From the NCBI RefSeq assembly GCF_002195995.1, contig NZ_NHON01000009.1, positions 1-64,000 of the forward strand: a stretch of 64,000 bases of DNA. The letters are read 5' to 3'. The first letter of the stretch is position 1. Every line of letters starts with the position of its first letter. This DNA is from Inquilinus limosus (lineage in GTDB: Bacteria > Pseudomonadota > Alphaproteobacteria > DSM-16000 > Inquilinaceae). Below the pieces are notes generated by a model, which was not told the origin of the DNA, made no database searches, and worked only from the letters and a program-made list of their open reading frames with translations. Shown here one piece after another: positions 24,245-32,414 of the stretch. The position numbers and the translations under genes were made by a program.

Positions 24245-25552
24245 TCACGATCGCGGCGAGCCCGCCCCGGCCAGCGACTTGGCCGGCTGCGGCCAAGCCG
24301 TCTGTACCGGGGCCGGGCTGCGCACGAAGACCGCGACCGACAGCGCGCCGACGATGGCGATCGCGCCGGTCAGCACGAAGGCGCCGGCGAAGCTGCCCGA
24401 CCACTCGACCATGAAGCCGGTGACGGACGGCGCGACGATGCCGGCGAGGTTGGCGATCAGGTGGACGAAGCCGCCGACGCTGCCGACCCGCCCCTCCTCC
24501 ACCGTGTCGAGGATGATCGCCCAGTAGGTGTTCGCGGTCAGGTACATGAAGAAGACCGAGACCGCCATCAGCGCCACCACGCTGATCACGCCGGTGACGA
24601 CGCCGGCCAGGGCCACGCAGACAGCGGCGATCATCAGGCTGCCGACCAGGATCAGCTTGCGCGCGAACACGGCGTTGCCGGTGCGCTGGTAGAGGCGGTC
24701 GCAGACCATGCCGCCTAGCACCATGCCGATGCAGCCGACCAGCCAGGGGATAGCATTGACCACGCCCATCGTGCCGATGCTGAGGCCCTGCGCCTTGACC
24801 AGATAGGTCGGGAACCAGGACAGGAAGAAGTAGAGGATGTAGGCGTAGCCGAAGAAGGCGAAGGCGGTGGCCAGGATCGCCGGCCGGCGCAGATAGGCCG
24901 ATAGTGGCAGCCGGGCGGTCACGGCCGGGGGCTTCGCCCGCTCCTCCTCCAGCTCCTTGCGCTCGGCCGTGCCGAGCCAGCGATGCTGCTCCGGCCGGTC
25001 GGTGGCCAGCAGCGCCCAGGCCACGACCCAGGCCAGGCCGACCACGGCGATGACGATGAAGGAGATGCGCCAGCCCGCCAGCACGGCGATCGACCCGACC
25101 ACCGGCCCGGCCAAGGCGGCGCCGATCGGCTGCCCGGCATTGGCGAGGCCGACGGCGGTCGCCTGCTCGCGGCGCGGGAACCAGTTGCTGACCACCTTGT
25201 TGGCGGTGGCGCTGAACGGCCCCTCGCCCATGCCGAAGACCACCCGCACCACCAGCAGGAAGGCCAGGCTGGTGGCGGCGGCGGTCAGGCCGCAGAACAC
25301 CGACCAGACCGTCATCGCCAGGGTGAAGACGTTCTTCGGCCCGATCCTGTCGGAGGCCCAGCCGCCGACGAAGCAGAACAGGGCGTAGCCGAAGAAGAAG
25401 CTGCTGAAGACGATGCCGAGGCGGGCGGGATCGAGCCCGAGATCGTCGGCGATCAGCGGCGCCGCGATCGACAGCGCCGCCCGATCGAGATAGCTGATGC
25501 CCCCGCCCAGGAACAGCAGGAAGACGATGAACCAGCGCAGCCGCGCTCCCAT
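24245..25552 (-). CDS. MFS transporter, anion:cation symporter (ACS) type
   Basis: 435 residues with about 12 membrane helices. The pattern YLDRAALSIAAPLIADDLGLDPARLG, RVVFGMGEGPFSATANKVVSNWFP and the A-motif region DRIGPKNVF are typical of the ACS family, which takes up organic acids such as galactonate, glucarate or tartrate. It follows the PhyH-type dioxygenase gene by 63 bases with GGGAGGAGGG as ribosome binding site, so the two form an operon. The divergent IclR regulator probably controls both. The substrate is likely the dioxygenase substrate or product, but its identity is unknown. Confidence 0.9.
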   Translation of the reverse strand: MGARLRWFIVFLLFLGGGISYLDRAALSIAAPLIADDLGLDPARLGIVFSSFFFGYALFCFVGGWASDRIGPKNVFTLAMTVWSVFCGLTAAATSLAFLLVVRVVFGMGEGPFSATANKVVSNWFPRREQATAVGLANAGQPIGAALAGPVVGSIAVLAGWRISFIVIAVVGLAWVVAWALLATDRPEQHRWLGTAERKELEEERAKPPAVTARLPLSAYLRRPAILATAFAFFGYAYILYFFLSWFPTYLVKAQGLSIGTMGVVNAIPWLVGCIGMVLGGMVCDRLYQRTGNAVFARKLILVGSLMIAAVCVALAGVVTGVISVVALMAVSVFFMYLTANTYWAIILDTVEEGRVGSVGGFVHLIANLAGIVAPSVTGFMVEWSGSFAGAFVLTGAIAIVGALSVAVFVRSPAPVQTAWPQPAKSLAGAGSPRS

Positions 25553-25615
25553 GGCGTCCCTCCTCCCTATGATCCGGCCTTTGCCGGCCGGAATGGGCGG
25601 TCGGTGGCCGGGCCG

Positions 25616-26443
25616 CTACATGGCCGGCGGACGGCCGGTGCCGCGCATCAGGATCTGCTGATGGGCGCCGGTGACCTGGGCGTGGAAGGCCAGCGCGGCC
25701 TCGGACAGGTCGGCGTCCGGCCGCTGCTCCGGCTCGAAATTGCCGAACTCGTCGACGCCGCGGACCAGCGTCGCCGCGTCATGGGTGCCGACGATCTGGC
25801 GGACATAGGTCGGCAGGTAGCGGATGGCGAAGCCGATCCGGCGCCGGTCCGACGGATTCGGGTCGGAGCCATGGATCAGCCGGACATGGTGCAGCGACAT
25901 CTCGCCGGGCTGCAGTTGCAGCATCTGCGCCTTCGCGTCGTCGACATCGACCGCGATCTCCTGGCCACGCGACAGCAGGTTGTTGGCGGCGAAGGTGTCG
26001 CGATGCGGCACCTGCTCCATCAAGTGGCTGTCGGGGATCACCCGCATCGCCCCATTCTCGGCCGTGCTCTCGGACAGCGCCACCCAGGCAGTGACGATGT
26101 CCGCCGGGTCGAGGCCCCAATAGGTCGAATCCTGGTGCCAGGAGACGAAGCCGGGGTCCCGCGGCTCCTTGATGAAGAAGCTCGAACCCCAGACCAGGAT
26201 GTTCGGGCCGATGATATCCTCGACCGCGTCGAGGATGGCGGGATGGCGGATCAGCCCGTCCAGCCAGGTGAACAGGAGGTGGCTCTTGTGGCGCATCGGG
26301 CCCTTCAGCGTCCCGTGCACGCTCTCATGGGCTTCGAGATGGCGGCGCATCTGCGACGCCTCGTCGGGCGACAGCACCCGGATCGGGGCGTGGTAGCCGT
26401 GCGTCCGGTAGTGCTCCACCGCTTCCGGGGACAGCATTTTCAT
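25616..26443 (-). CDS. Phytanoyl-CoA dioxygenase (PhyH) family oxygenase
   Basis: 275 residues. The non-haem iron site of the family is visible: His103-x-Asp105 in SWHQDSTYWG and a distal His in HHVRLIHGSDPN (probably His191), with an Arg shortly after (RRRIGFAIRY) to bind 2-oxoglutarate. It catalyses Fe(II)- and 2-oxoglutarate-dependent hydroxylation of an unknown substrate. The start is ATG 26443, with GGAGG 7 nt upstream; reading further upstream gives non-conserved sequence overlapping the divergent IclR gene. It is first gene of an operon with the MFS transporter and divergent from IclR with about 80 bases between starts. Confidence 0.9.
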   Translation of the reverse strand: MKMLSPEAVEHYRTHGYHAPIRVLSPDEASQMRRHLEAHESVHGTLKGPMRHKSHLLFTWLDGLIRHPAILDAVEDIIGPNILVWGSSFFIKEPRDPGFVSWHQDSTYWGLDPADIVTAWVALSESTAENGAMRVIPDSHLMEQVPHRDTFAANNLLSRGQEIAVDVDDAKAQMLQLQPGEMSLHHVRLIHGSDPNPSDRRRIGFAIRYLPTYVRQIVGTHDAATLVRGVDEFGNFEPEQRPDADLSEAALAFHAQVTGAHQQILMRGTGRPPAM

Positions 26444-26522
26444 GGCGCTCCTCCGATGTCGGGCATCTTTGCGATGCACTAATTTCATTGGTGTCGTTAT
26501 GATTTCAAATATGGAAGACCAG

Positions 26523-27311
26523 ATGGATCGCGATGTCAATGCCGGCGACGACAACGGTGCGGCCCGGCCCGGCGCCCCGGCGCTGGAGAAGGGGCTGGAC
26601 CTGCTGGAGGCGCTGGCGGCCGAGCCTGGCGGCATCAACCAGAAGTCGCTGGCGGCGCGGGTCGGCCGGTCGGTCGGCGAGATCTTCCGCATGCTCGGGG
26701 TGCTGGAGCGGCGCGGCTATGTCGCCCGCGACCCGAAGACCGGCGAGTACCGGCTGACGCTGCGGCTGTTCCAGCTCGGCACCCAGCACCCGCCGACCCG
26801 GCGGCTGCAGCAGGCGGCGCTGCCGGTGATGGAGGGCCTGGCCGCCCAGGTTGGCCTCGCCTGCCACCTCAGCATGGCCAGCGGCGGGCATTTCCTGATT
26901 CTGGCCCAGGCCGAGCCGGACCGGCCGATGGGCTGGACGGTGAAGCTGGGCGCGGTGTTCCCGCTGTCGATGCATCTCGTCTCCGCCCGCATCCTGACCG
27001 CCTTCCAGCGCGAGCCGCGGCGCGGCGAGATGGTGCGGGCGATCGCGGAGCGGGACGAGCTGCCGGTCGACAACATCCTGGCGCGGCTGGAAGGCATCGC
27101 CGCGGCGGGCCACGACCTGGCGCCGAGCGAGACCGCCCCCGGCCTGACCGACATGAGCGCGCCGGTGCTCGACCCTTCGGGGCTGGCGGTCGCCGCGCTG
27201 ACCCTGCCCTTCCTGCCGCAGCGGGGCAACACGATCTCCCAGGCGGAGGCGCTGGCCGCGCTGCGGGATGCCGCCGCCCGCATCTCGGCACAGATCGGCG
27301 GGCCGGGCTGA
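26523..27311 (+). CDS. IclR-family transcriptional regulator
   Basis: 262 residues. The N-terminal winged HTH (ALEKGLDLLEALAAEPGGIN, SLAARVGRSVGEIFRMLGVLERRGY) is followed by the IclR effector domain. Three in-frame ATGs occur (26499, 26511, 26523); 26523 is favoured because GGAAG lies 5 nt upstream. It diverges from the PhyH/MFS operon and is its obvious regulator, probably sensing the small acid handled by it. The shared gap is short and A/T-rich (26464-26512). Converges on the ArsR gene. Confidence 0.9.
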   Translation: MDRDVNAGDDNGAARPGAPALEKGLDLLEALAAEPGGINQKSLAARVGRSVGEIFRMLGVLERRGYVARDPKTGEYRLTLRLFQLGTQHPPTRRLQQAALPVMEGLAAQVGLACHLSMASGGHFLILAQAEPDRPMGWTVKLGAVFPLSMHLVSARILTAFQREPRRGEMVRAIAERDELPVDNILARLEGIAAAGHDLAPSETAPGLTDMSAPVLDPSGLAVAALTLPFLPQRGNTISQAEALAALRDAAARISAQIGGPG

Positions 27312-27320
27312 GCCGCCGCC

Positions 27321-27635
27321 TCAGCCCTCCTGCTTGGCCTTGGCCAGCCGCGCGCTTTCCTTCTTCAGCGGGCGGGCGACGGGGCACACATCCTGGACGA
27401 AGCCGTTCAGCGTGTTGGCTAGGTTGTCCTGCAGCAGCCGGTAGTAGATGAACTGGCCGCGCTTCTCCCCGGCGATCAGCCCGGCCGCCTCGAGCACGCT
27501 GAGATGCTGCGAGATCGACGGCTTCGACATCTCGAAGCGGGACGCGATCTCGCCCGCGCTCAGCTCGGCATGGGCGAGATAGGCCAGGATCTTGCGGCGA
27601 GGGGCCGAGGCCAGGGCTTCGAAGACGCGTTGCAT
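27321..27635 (-). CDS. ArsR-family transcriptional repressor (SdpR/BigR-like)
   Basis: 104 residues. A winged HTH fills the protein: MQRVFEALASAPRRKILAYL, LSAGEIASRFEMSKPSISQH for the recognition helix, and GEKRGQFIYYRL for the wing. No metal-binding ELCVCDL motif is present; single Cys in VCPVA. The start at 27635 has AGGATGG upstream; an ATG six codons earlier is less well placed. It diverges from the desaturase gene, and the gap contains two TTAGGTA-type palindromes, so it probably represses the desaturase and itself. Confidence 0.9.
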   Translation of the reverse strand: MQRVFEALASAPRRKILAYLAHAELSAGEIASRFEMSKPSISQHLSVLEAAGLIAGEKRGQFIYYRLLQDNLANTLNGFVQDVCPVARPLKKESARLAKAKQEG

Positions 27636-27667
27636 GGTCCATCCTGTCGCCAAATCGGCGCCATCAT

Positions 27668-27726
27668 TTAGGTAATTAACTAACCATTGACAGGCATCGC
27701 CGCCTCATAGTTAGGTAAATACCTAA
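27668..27726. promoter_or_regulatory. Two ArsR operators and a desaturase promoter
   Basis: 27711-27726 is TTAGGTAAATACCTAA, with 7-bp perfect arms around AA. 27668-27683 is TTAGGTAATTAACTAA, an imperfect palindrome with the same half-site. Their centres are 43 bases apart, about four helical turns. TTGACA at 27687-27692 lies between them, and the right palindrome covers where its -10 element would be (TAGGTA). This fits repression of the plus-strand desaturase and, by the left site, of the ArsR gene. Confidence 0.75.
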
Positions 27727-27769
27727 ATACCGAACCTTGCCGCACGGCGCAACCCTGCCGGAGGATCCG

Positions 27770-28687
27770 ATGGCCTGCCTGTCCACCGCGCGGATGATCG
27801 CCGAACCCGACACCAGCGCCGTGCGGGGCCGGGTGGAATGGGCGCCGGCCCGGTCGCTGTGGACCGGCGGCATGACCGTCGCGGCGCTCGGCCTCGCCCC
27901 CTTCGCCACGAGCTGGAGCGCCGTGGCGCTGTTCATCGTCACCACCGCCGTCACCATCTGCGCCGGCCATTCCGTCGGCATGCACCGGCTCTTGATCCAT
28001 CGCAGCTTCGCGGCGCCGCTGTGGCTGGAGCATGTGCTGGTGTATCTCGGCACGCTGGTCGGTATGGCGGGGCCAATCGGCATGATGCGGCTGCACGACA
28101 CCCGCGACTGGGCGCAGCGACAGGCGGAATGCCACGACCTGCACGCCCACCGGGCCGGGATGCTGCGCGACGCCTGGTGGCAGATGCATTGCCGTCTGGT
28201 GCTGGACCGCCCACCCCGCTTCGTGCCGGAGGACCGGGCGCTGAACGACCGCTTCTACCGGTTCCTGGAGCGCAGCTGGATGCTGCAACAGCTGCCCTGG
28301 GTCCTGCTGTTCTGGAGCATCGGCGGCCTGCCCTGGCTGGTCTGGGGCGTGCCGATGCGGGTGGCGGTGTCGCTGACCGGGCACTGGTTGGTCGGGCACT
28401 TCGCCCACCGCCGGGGCGACCAGGGCTGGCGGGTCGAGGGCGTGGCGGTACAGGGCTACAACATCCGCTGGTGCGGCCTGGTCACCTTCGGCGAGTCCTG
28501 GCACGGCAACCACCACGCCTTCCCGGACTCGGCCCGGCTGGGCGTTGAGCCCGGCCAGGCCGACCCCGGCTGGTGGCTGCTCCGCGGGCTGGAGCGGCTG
28601 GATCTGGTCCACGACCTGAAGCAACCCGCCGACCTGCCGCCGCGGCCGGGGCTGCGGCGGATAGAACCGCAGCCGGCCATAAGTTGA
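27770..28687 (+). CDS. Acyl-CoA/fatty acid desaturase family membrane protein
   Basis: 305 residues with several hydrophobic helices. Histidine boxes of the diiron desaturases are visible: HRLLIH (72-77), a second cluster HDTRDWAQRQAECHDLHAH (about 108-126) and GESWHGNHHAFP near the C-terminus. GHFAHRRG adds a further His pair. It probably introduces a double bond into membrane lipid acyl chains, or acts on a related lipid. GGAGG lies 5 nt before ATG 27770. Probably repressed by the divergent ArsR protein through the palindromes in the gap. The second box departs from the classic HxxHH form, so the exact activity is uncertain. Confidence 0.85.
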   Translation: MACLSTARMIAEPDTSAVRGRVEWAPARSLWTGGMTVAALGLAPFATSWSAVALFIVTTAVTICAGHSVGMHRLLIHRSFAAPLWLEHVLVYLGTLVGMAGPIGMMRLHDTRDWAQRQAECHDLHAHRAGMLRDAWWQMHCRLVLDRPPRFVPEDRALNDRFYRFLERSWMLQQLPWVLLFWSIGGLPWLVWGVPMRVAVSLTGHWLVGHFAHRRGDQGWRVEGVAVQGYNIRWCGLVTFGESWHGNHHAFPDSARLGVEPGQADPGWWLLRGLERLDLVHDLKQPADLPPRPGLRRIEPQPAIS

Positions 28688-28707
28688 CATCAGAACGGAA
28701 GGACGCC

Positions 28708-29145
28708 ATGCCGCCTGCCTGGATCGGGGCCACCCTTCTCGGGGCGCTGATGCCGGCCGCGATCGCCTCGGCGCCGTTCTGGAACTTGGAGGCGCTGCTT
28801 GCCGTCTTCATCGTCGCACTCGGTCATGCGCTCATCCTCGGACTGCCGATCGCGCTTCTCTACCGCGCGAAACGCTGGCAATGGCCCGGCCTCGCTGTCG
28901 CGACAGGATTCCTGATCGGGGCGATCCCGATAGGTGTCGTCATTTGGCCGGTCGAGCCCCGGCCAGGCGCTTCGACCCGGATCAACGGCGTCCTCGTCAG
29001 CGTCGATGGCGTCCCCACCCTGGCCGGCTGGCTGGACTTTCTCCGGCTCCTGGGCGTGTTCGGAGCTCTTGGCGCAGCCGGGGCGCTGGCCTTCTGGCTG
29101 ACGCTGCGCTGGGCCGGCGCCTTGGATGATCCGTCCTCCGAATAG
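28708..29145 (+). CDS. Small hypothetical membrane protein
   Basis: 145 residues with four likely membrane helices: [60 protein letters not shown] and [21 protein letters not shown] hydrophilic loop ([20 protein letters not shown]) sits between the third and fourth. I do not recognise the family. AAGGA lies 5 nt before ATG 28708, 20 bases after the desaturase stop, so the genes may be co-transcribed. Confidence 0.75.
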   Translation: MPPAWIGATLLGALMPAAIASAPFWNLEALLAVFIVALGHALILGLPIALLYRAKRWQWPGLAVATGFLIGAIPIGVVIWPVEPRPGASTRINGVLVSVDGVPTLAGWLDFLRLLGVFGALGAAGALAFWLTLRWAGALDDPSSE

Positions 29146-29203
29146 GCAGGCCTGGCCAAATCGCCTAGCCTTCCCGACGCAGAATCGGCGCGAGGGGTTG
29201 CAG

Positions 29204-30190
29204 GTGACAGCGGACACGATCGAGGCGATGGCGACGCAGATCCGGGGCAGCGACCGCCGCGCCCTGGCGCGCGCCATCACCCTGGTCGAGTCCCGCCGCG
29301 CCGACCACCGCGAGCGGGCCGAGGCGTTGCTGGAGATGCTGGCCCCTGCCTCCGGCGGCGCCGTCCGGATCGGCATCTCCGGCCCGCCCGGCGTCGGCAA
29401 GTCGACCTTCATCGAGGCCTTCGGCCTGCACCTGACCGGCCAGGGCCACCGCGTCGCGGTGCTGGCGGTCGACCCGTCGTCGCAGCGTTCCGGCGGGTCG
29501 ATCCTCGGCGACAAGACGCGGATGGAGCTGCTGACCCGGGACCCGGCCGCCTTCATCCGCCCCTCCCCGGCGGGATCGACGCTGGGCGGGGTGGCGCGGC
29601 GGACGCGCGAGACCCTGCTGCTGTGCGAGGCCGCCGGCTACGACGTCGTCATCGTCGAGACCGTCGGCGTCGGCCAGTCCGAGACCGCGGTGGCGCAGAT
29701 GGTCGACGTCTTCCTGCTGCTGCTGCTGCCCGGCGCCGGCGACGAGCTGCAGGGCATCAAGCGCGGCATCGTCGAGGTCGCCGACATCCTGGTGGTGAAC
29801 AAGGCCGATGGCGACCAGAAGGGCGCCGCCAACCACGCCGCCGCCGAGTACCGCCACGCTTTGGCGCTGCTGCGCGGCAGCGGCGGCTGGCCCCCGCCGG
29901 TGCTGCAGTGCTCGGCGCTGGAGAATCGCGGCATCGACGCGGTCTGGGAGATGATCGGCAAGTTCCGCGCGCAGAGGGGCGAGGCCCTGGCCGAGCGCCG
30001 AGCCGAGCAGGCCCGCTCCTGGCTGTGGCGCGAGCTCGGCGACGGCCTGCTGGACGCGCTGCGCGGCCACCCCGCCGTGGCCGCCGCCCTGCCCGGGCTG
30101 GAGGCCGAGGTTGCCGCCGGCCGCCTGCTGCCGACCGCCGCGGCCCGCCGGCTGCTGGAGCGGTTCCTCGGAGCTGACACCCCCGATTGA
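29204..30190 (+). CDS. meaB: MeaB/ArgK-family GTPase (methylmalonyl-CoA mutase chaperone)
   Basis: 328 residues. Walker A is GPPGVGKST (about 61-69), followed by [20 protein letters not shown], the switch region [12 protein letters not shown], and NKAD for guanine. These are diagnostic of the MeaB G3E GTPase. It protects and reloads the B12-dependent methylmalonyl-CoA mutase in propionate metabolism. No mutase gene is in the window. The start chosen is GTG 29204 with GAGG upstream; ATG 29228 would cut conserved N-terminal helix. It is on the same strand as the membrane protein gene, 58 bases downstream. Confidence 0.92.
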   Translation: MTADTIEAMATQIRGSDRRALARAITLVESRRADHRERAEALLEMLAPASGGAVRIGISGPPGVGKSTFIEAFGLHLTGQGHRVAVLAVDPSSQRSGGSILGDKTRMELLTRDPAAFIRPSPAGSTLGGVARRTRETLLLCEAAGYDVVIVETVGVGQSETAVAQMVDVFLLLLLPGAGDELQGIKRGIVEVADILVVNKADGDQKGAANHAAAEYRHALALLRGSGGWPPPVLQCSALENRGIDAVWEMIGKFRAQRGEALAERRAEQARSWLWRELGDGLLDALRGHPAVAAALPGLEAEVAAGRLLPTAAARRLLERFLGADTPD

Positions 30191-30235
30191 CACTAAGCCG
30201 GGTCGCGTCCAGCTTTTTTTGGGGGGGACAAGTCG

Positions 30236-30700
30236 ATGTGGAATTCAGTCGCAGTTGCGCTGGCGTGCGTCGTGCTTGCCAGTTGCTCGAATCCTGGCAG
30301 GCCTAGTCCCGCAAAACAGGACTCTCAGACCAGCGACATCAACATGATGATTGAGGGCAACAGGTTGGTGTTCTTCGACACAGGCAGCGCCCGACTCGAT
30401 CAGGAGGCGGATCAGATTCTTAGAGGTGCCGCCCATGACCTCCGTTGCCGACAAGTGGGTCTAATCGAGATCACGGGAAACACAGATCGATCTGGTTCAA
30501 ACGCTAGCAATCAGCGCCTGTCGATTCGACGGGCTGAAGTGGTCCGGGATGCTTTGATAGCCTACGGAGTTCAGAAAGACCTGCTTGTGATCCGTGGGGC
30601 TGGTGAAACCGACCCGTTGGTGCCTACAGCAGATGGTATAAGTGAGCGACAGAATCGCTGGGTCCTGATCCACGACACCGCGCCCGAAATCTGCGACTGA
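30236..30700 (+). CDS. OmpA-domain lipoprotein
   Basis: 154 residues. A short signal peptide ends in the lipobox VLASC (Cys17). An OmpA-like peptidoglycan-binding domain follows, with FFDTGSARLDQEADQIL, IEITGNTDRSGSNASNQRLS, RRAEVVRDAL and ISERQNRWVLI. It is an outer-membrane lipoprotein likely anchored to peptidoglycan. The G+C content and codon use are lower than in the neighbours, suggesting acquisition. The 5' leader has seven T then seven G immediately before the start region; the G run is the ribosome binding site, so slippage there could change expression. Confidence 0.88.
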   Translation: MWNSVAVALACVVLASCSNPGRPSPAKQDSQTSDINMMIEGNRLVFFDTGSARLDQEADQILRGAAHDLRCRQVGLIEITGNTDRSGSNASNQRLSIRRAEVVRDALIAYGVQKDLLVIRGAGETDPLVPTADGISERQNRWVLIHDTAPEICD

Positions 30701-30721
30701 TAAGCCGAATACCGACAAACC

Positions 30722-30765
30722 GGTTCCTCCGTACCAGAGCTGACCGGCCCGGATACGGAGGAACC
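30722..30765. terminator. Perfect 12-bp inverted repeat between convergent genes
   Basis: GGTTCCTCCGTA (30722-30733) and TACGGAGGAACC (30754-30765) are perfect complements with a 20-base loop. It lies between the converging OmpA-lipoprotein and small basic protein genes, so termination in both directions is likely. No T-tract follows on either strand, so another role is possible. Confidence 0.5.
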
Positions 30766-30783
30766 ATCACAGCCGTTGCGATA

Positions 30784-30891
30784 TCAGGCCTTCTTCAGGA
30801 CCGAAGCCGCGGCCGCAGCGCCCTTCTTCAGCGCGGCGTCCTTCTTCGGCTTCTTGGCTTCCTTCGGCTTGCGCATTTGACCCTTGGCCAT
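30784..30891 (-). CDS. Small basic Lys/Ala-rich protein, 35 residues
   Basis: It reads MAKGQMRKPKEAKKPKKDAA, then LKKGAAAAASVLKKA and a TGA stop. GGAGG lies 7 nt before the ATG. The MAKGQ-R-x-x-EAKKPKK opening is one I recognise from short hypothetical proteins widespread in proteobacteria. The net charge is strongly positive with no hydrophobic segment; a nucleic-acid or ribosome contact is possible but unproven. Confidence 0.75.
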   Translation of the reverse strand: MAKGQMRKPKEAKKPKKDAALKKGAAAAASVLKKA

Positions 30892-31037
30892 GGCATGCCT
30901 CCTTCGCTCGTGGGCGCACACATCATAGCGAAACGCCACGGGCCGTCATAAAAATTCAATACGCGCAGGCGCCGCAAGAGACCCGGTCCGCCGGCCGCCG
31001 GATGCGCTATCCTCTTCCCCGCAACAGGGAGGCCGCG

Positions 31038-32414
31038 ATGACCAGCTATGACGCCATCATCATCGGCACGGGCCAGGCCGGACCGGCGCTGGCGGATCGG
31101 CTGAGCCGCGCCGGCCAGCGCGTCGCGGTGATCGAGCGCGCCCGCTTCGGCGGCACCTGCGTCAACACCGGCTGCATCCCGACCAAGACCATGGTCGCCA
31201 GCGCCTATGCCGCCCGGATGGCCCAGCGCGCCGCCGAGTACGGCGTGGTCCTGCCCGGCCCGGCCACGGTCGACATGAAGCAGGTCAAGGCGCGCAAGGA
31301 CGGCGTTTCCGGCCAGTCGCGGGTCGGGGTCGAGGGCTGGATGCGCGGCCTTGAGAACGGCACCGTGATCCAGGGCCATGCCCGGCTGACCGGGCCAAGG
31401 ACCGTGCAGGTCGGCGACGAGACCCTGACCGCGGACCGGATCTTCCTGAATGTCGGCGGCCGGGCCACAGTGCCGCCGATGCCGGGGATCAAGGACGTGC
31501 CGTTCCTGACCAACAGCACGATGATGGACCTCGACACGCTGCCGGAGCATCTGGTGATCGTCGGCGGCTCCTATATCGGGCTGGAGTTCGGCCAGATGTT
31601 CCGCCGCTTCGGGTCCCGGGTCACGATCATCGAGCAAGGCCCGCGGCTGATCGGCCGCGAGGACGAGGACGTCTCCGCCGCCATCGCCGGCTTCCTGGAG
31701 AAGGAGGGCATCGTCCTCCGCACCAATGCGAAATGCCTGAGCGTGGCGCCGGACGGCGACGGCGTGGCGGTGACGGTCGACTGCACCGCCGGCGCCCCGG
31801 TGGTGGTGGGATCGCATCTGCTGCTGGCGGTCGGCCGCCGCCCGAACACCCAGGACCTGGGGCTGGAGACGGCGGGCGTGGCGGTCGACGAGCGCGGTTA
31901 CATCACGGTCGACGACACGCTGCAGACCAGCGTGCCCGGCATCTGGGCGCTGGGCGACTGCAACGGCCGCGGCGCCTTCACCCACACCGCCTACAACGAT
32001 TTCGAGATCGTCGCCGCCAACCTGCTGGACGGCGACAGCCGCCGGGTCAGCGACCGGATCACGGCCTATGCCCTCTACACCGACCCGCCGCTGGGCCGCG
32101 CCGGCATGACCGAGGCGGAGGCCCGCCGCTCCGGCCGCCGCCTGCTGGTGGCCAAGCGGCCGATGGCCCGGGTCGGCCGCGCCGTCGAGAAGGGCGAGAC
32201 CGAGGGCTTCATGAAGGTGGTGGTCGACGCCGGCACCCGGCAGATCCTGGGCGCCGCCATCCTCGGCACCGGCGGCGACGAGGTGGTGCACGGCCTACTG
32301 GACCTGATGTATGCCCGCGCGCCGGTCGACGTGATGCAGCGGTCGATGCCGATTCATCCCACGGTGTCCGAGCTGCTGCCGACCCTGCTCGGGTCGCTGG
32401 AGCCCGCGCCGTGA
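31038..32414 (+). CDS. FAD-dependent pyridine nucleotide-disulfide oxidoreductase (mercuric reductase-like)
   Basis: 458 residues. FAD-binding AIIIGTGQAGPALA, the redox-active pair Cys41 and Cys46 in GGTCVNTGCIPTK, the NAD(P) fold VIVGGSYIGLEFGQ, second FAD motif IWALGDCNGRGAFTHTAYND, and the dimer-interface IHPTVSELL with catalytic His and Glu. It lacks the N-terminal metal domain and C-terminal Cys pair of MerA, so it is closer to RclA-like or uncharacterised members. The electron acceptor is unknown. GGGAGG lies 6 nt before ATG 31038. Its stop overlaps the start of an ACP-like gene (GTGA), so the two products are probably made together. Confidence 0.9.
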   Translation: MTSYDAIIIGTGQAGPALADRLSRAGQRVAVIERARFGGTCVNTGCIPTKTMVASAYAARMAQRAAEYGVVLPGPATVDMKQVKARKDGVSGQSRVGVEGWMRGLENGTVIQGHARLTGPRTVQVGDETLTADRIFLNVGGRATVPPMPGIKDVPFLTNSTMMDLDTLPEHLVIVGGSYIGLEFGQMFRRFGSRVTIIEQGPRLIGREDEDVSAAIAGFLEKEGIVLRTNAKCLSVAPDGDGVAVTVDCTAGAPVVVGSHLLLAVGRRPNTQDLGLETAGVAVDERGYITVDDTLQTSVPGIWALGDCNGRGAFTHTAYNDFEIVAANLLDGDSRRVSDRITAYALYTDPPLGRAGMTEAEARRSGRRLLVAKRPMARVGRAVEKGETEGFMKVVVDAGTRQILGAAILGTGGDEVVHGLLDLMYARAPVDVMQRSMPIHPTVSELLPTLLGSLEPAP

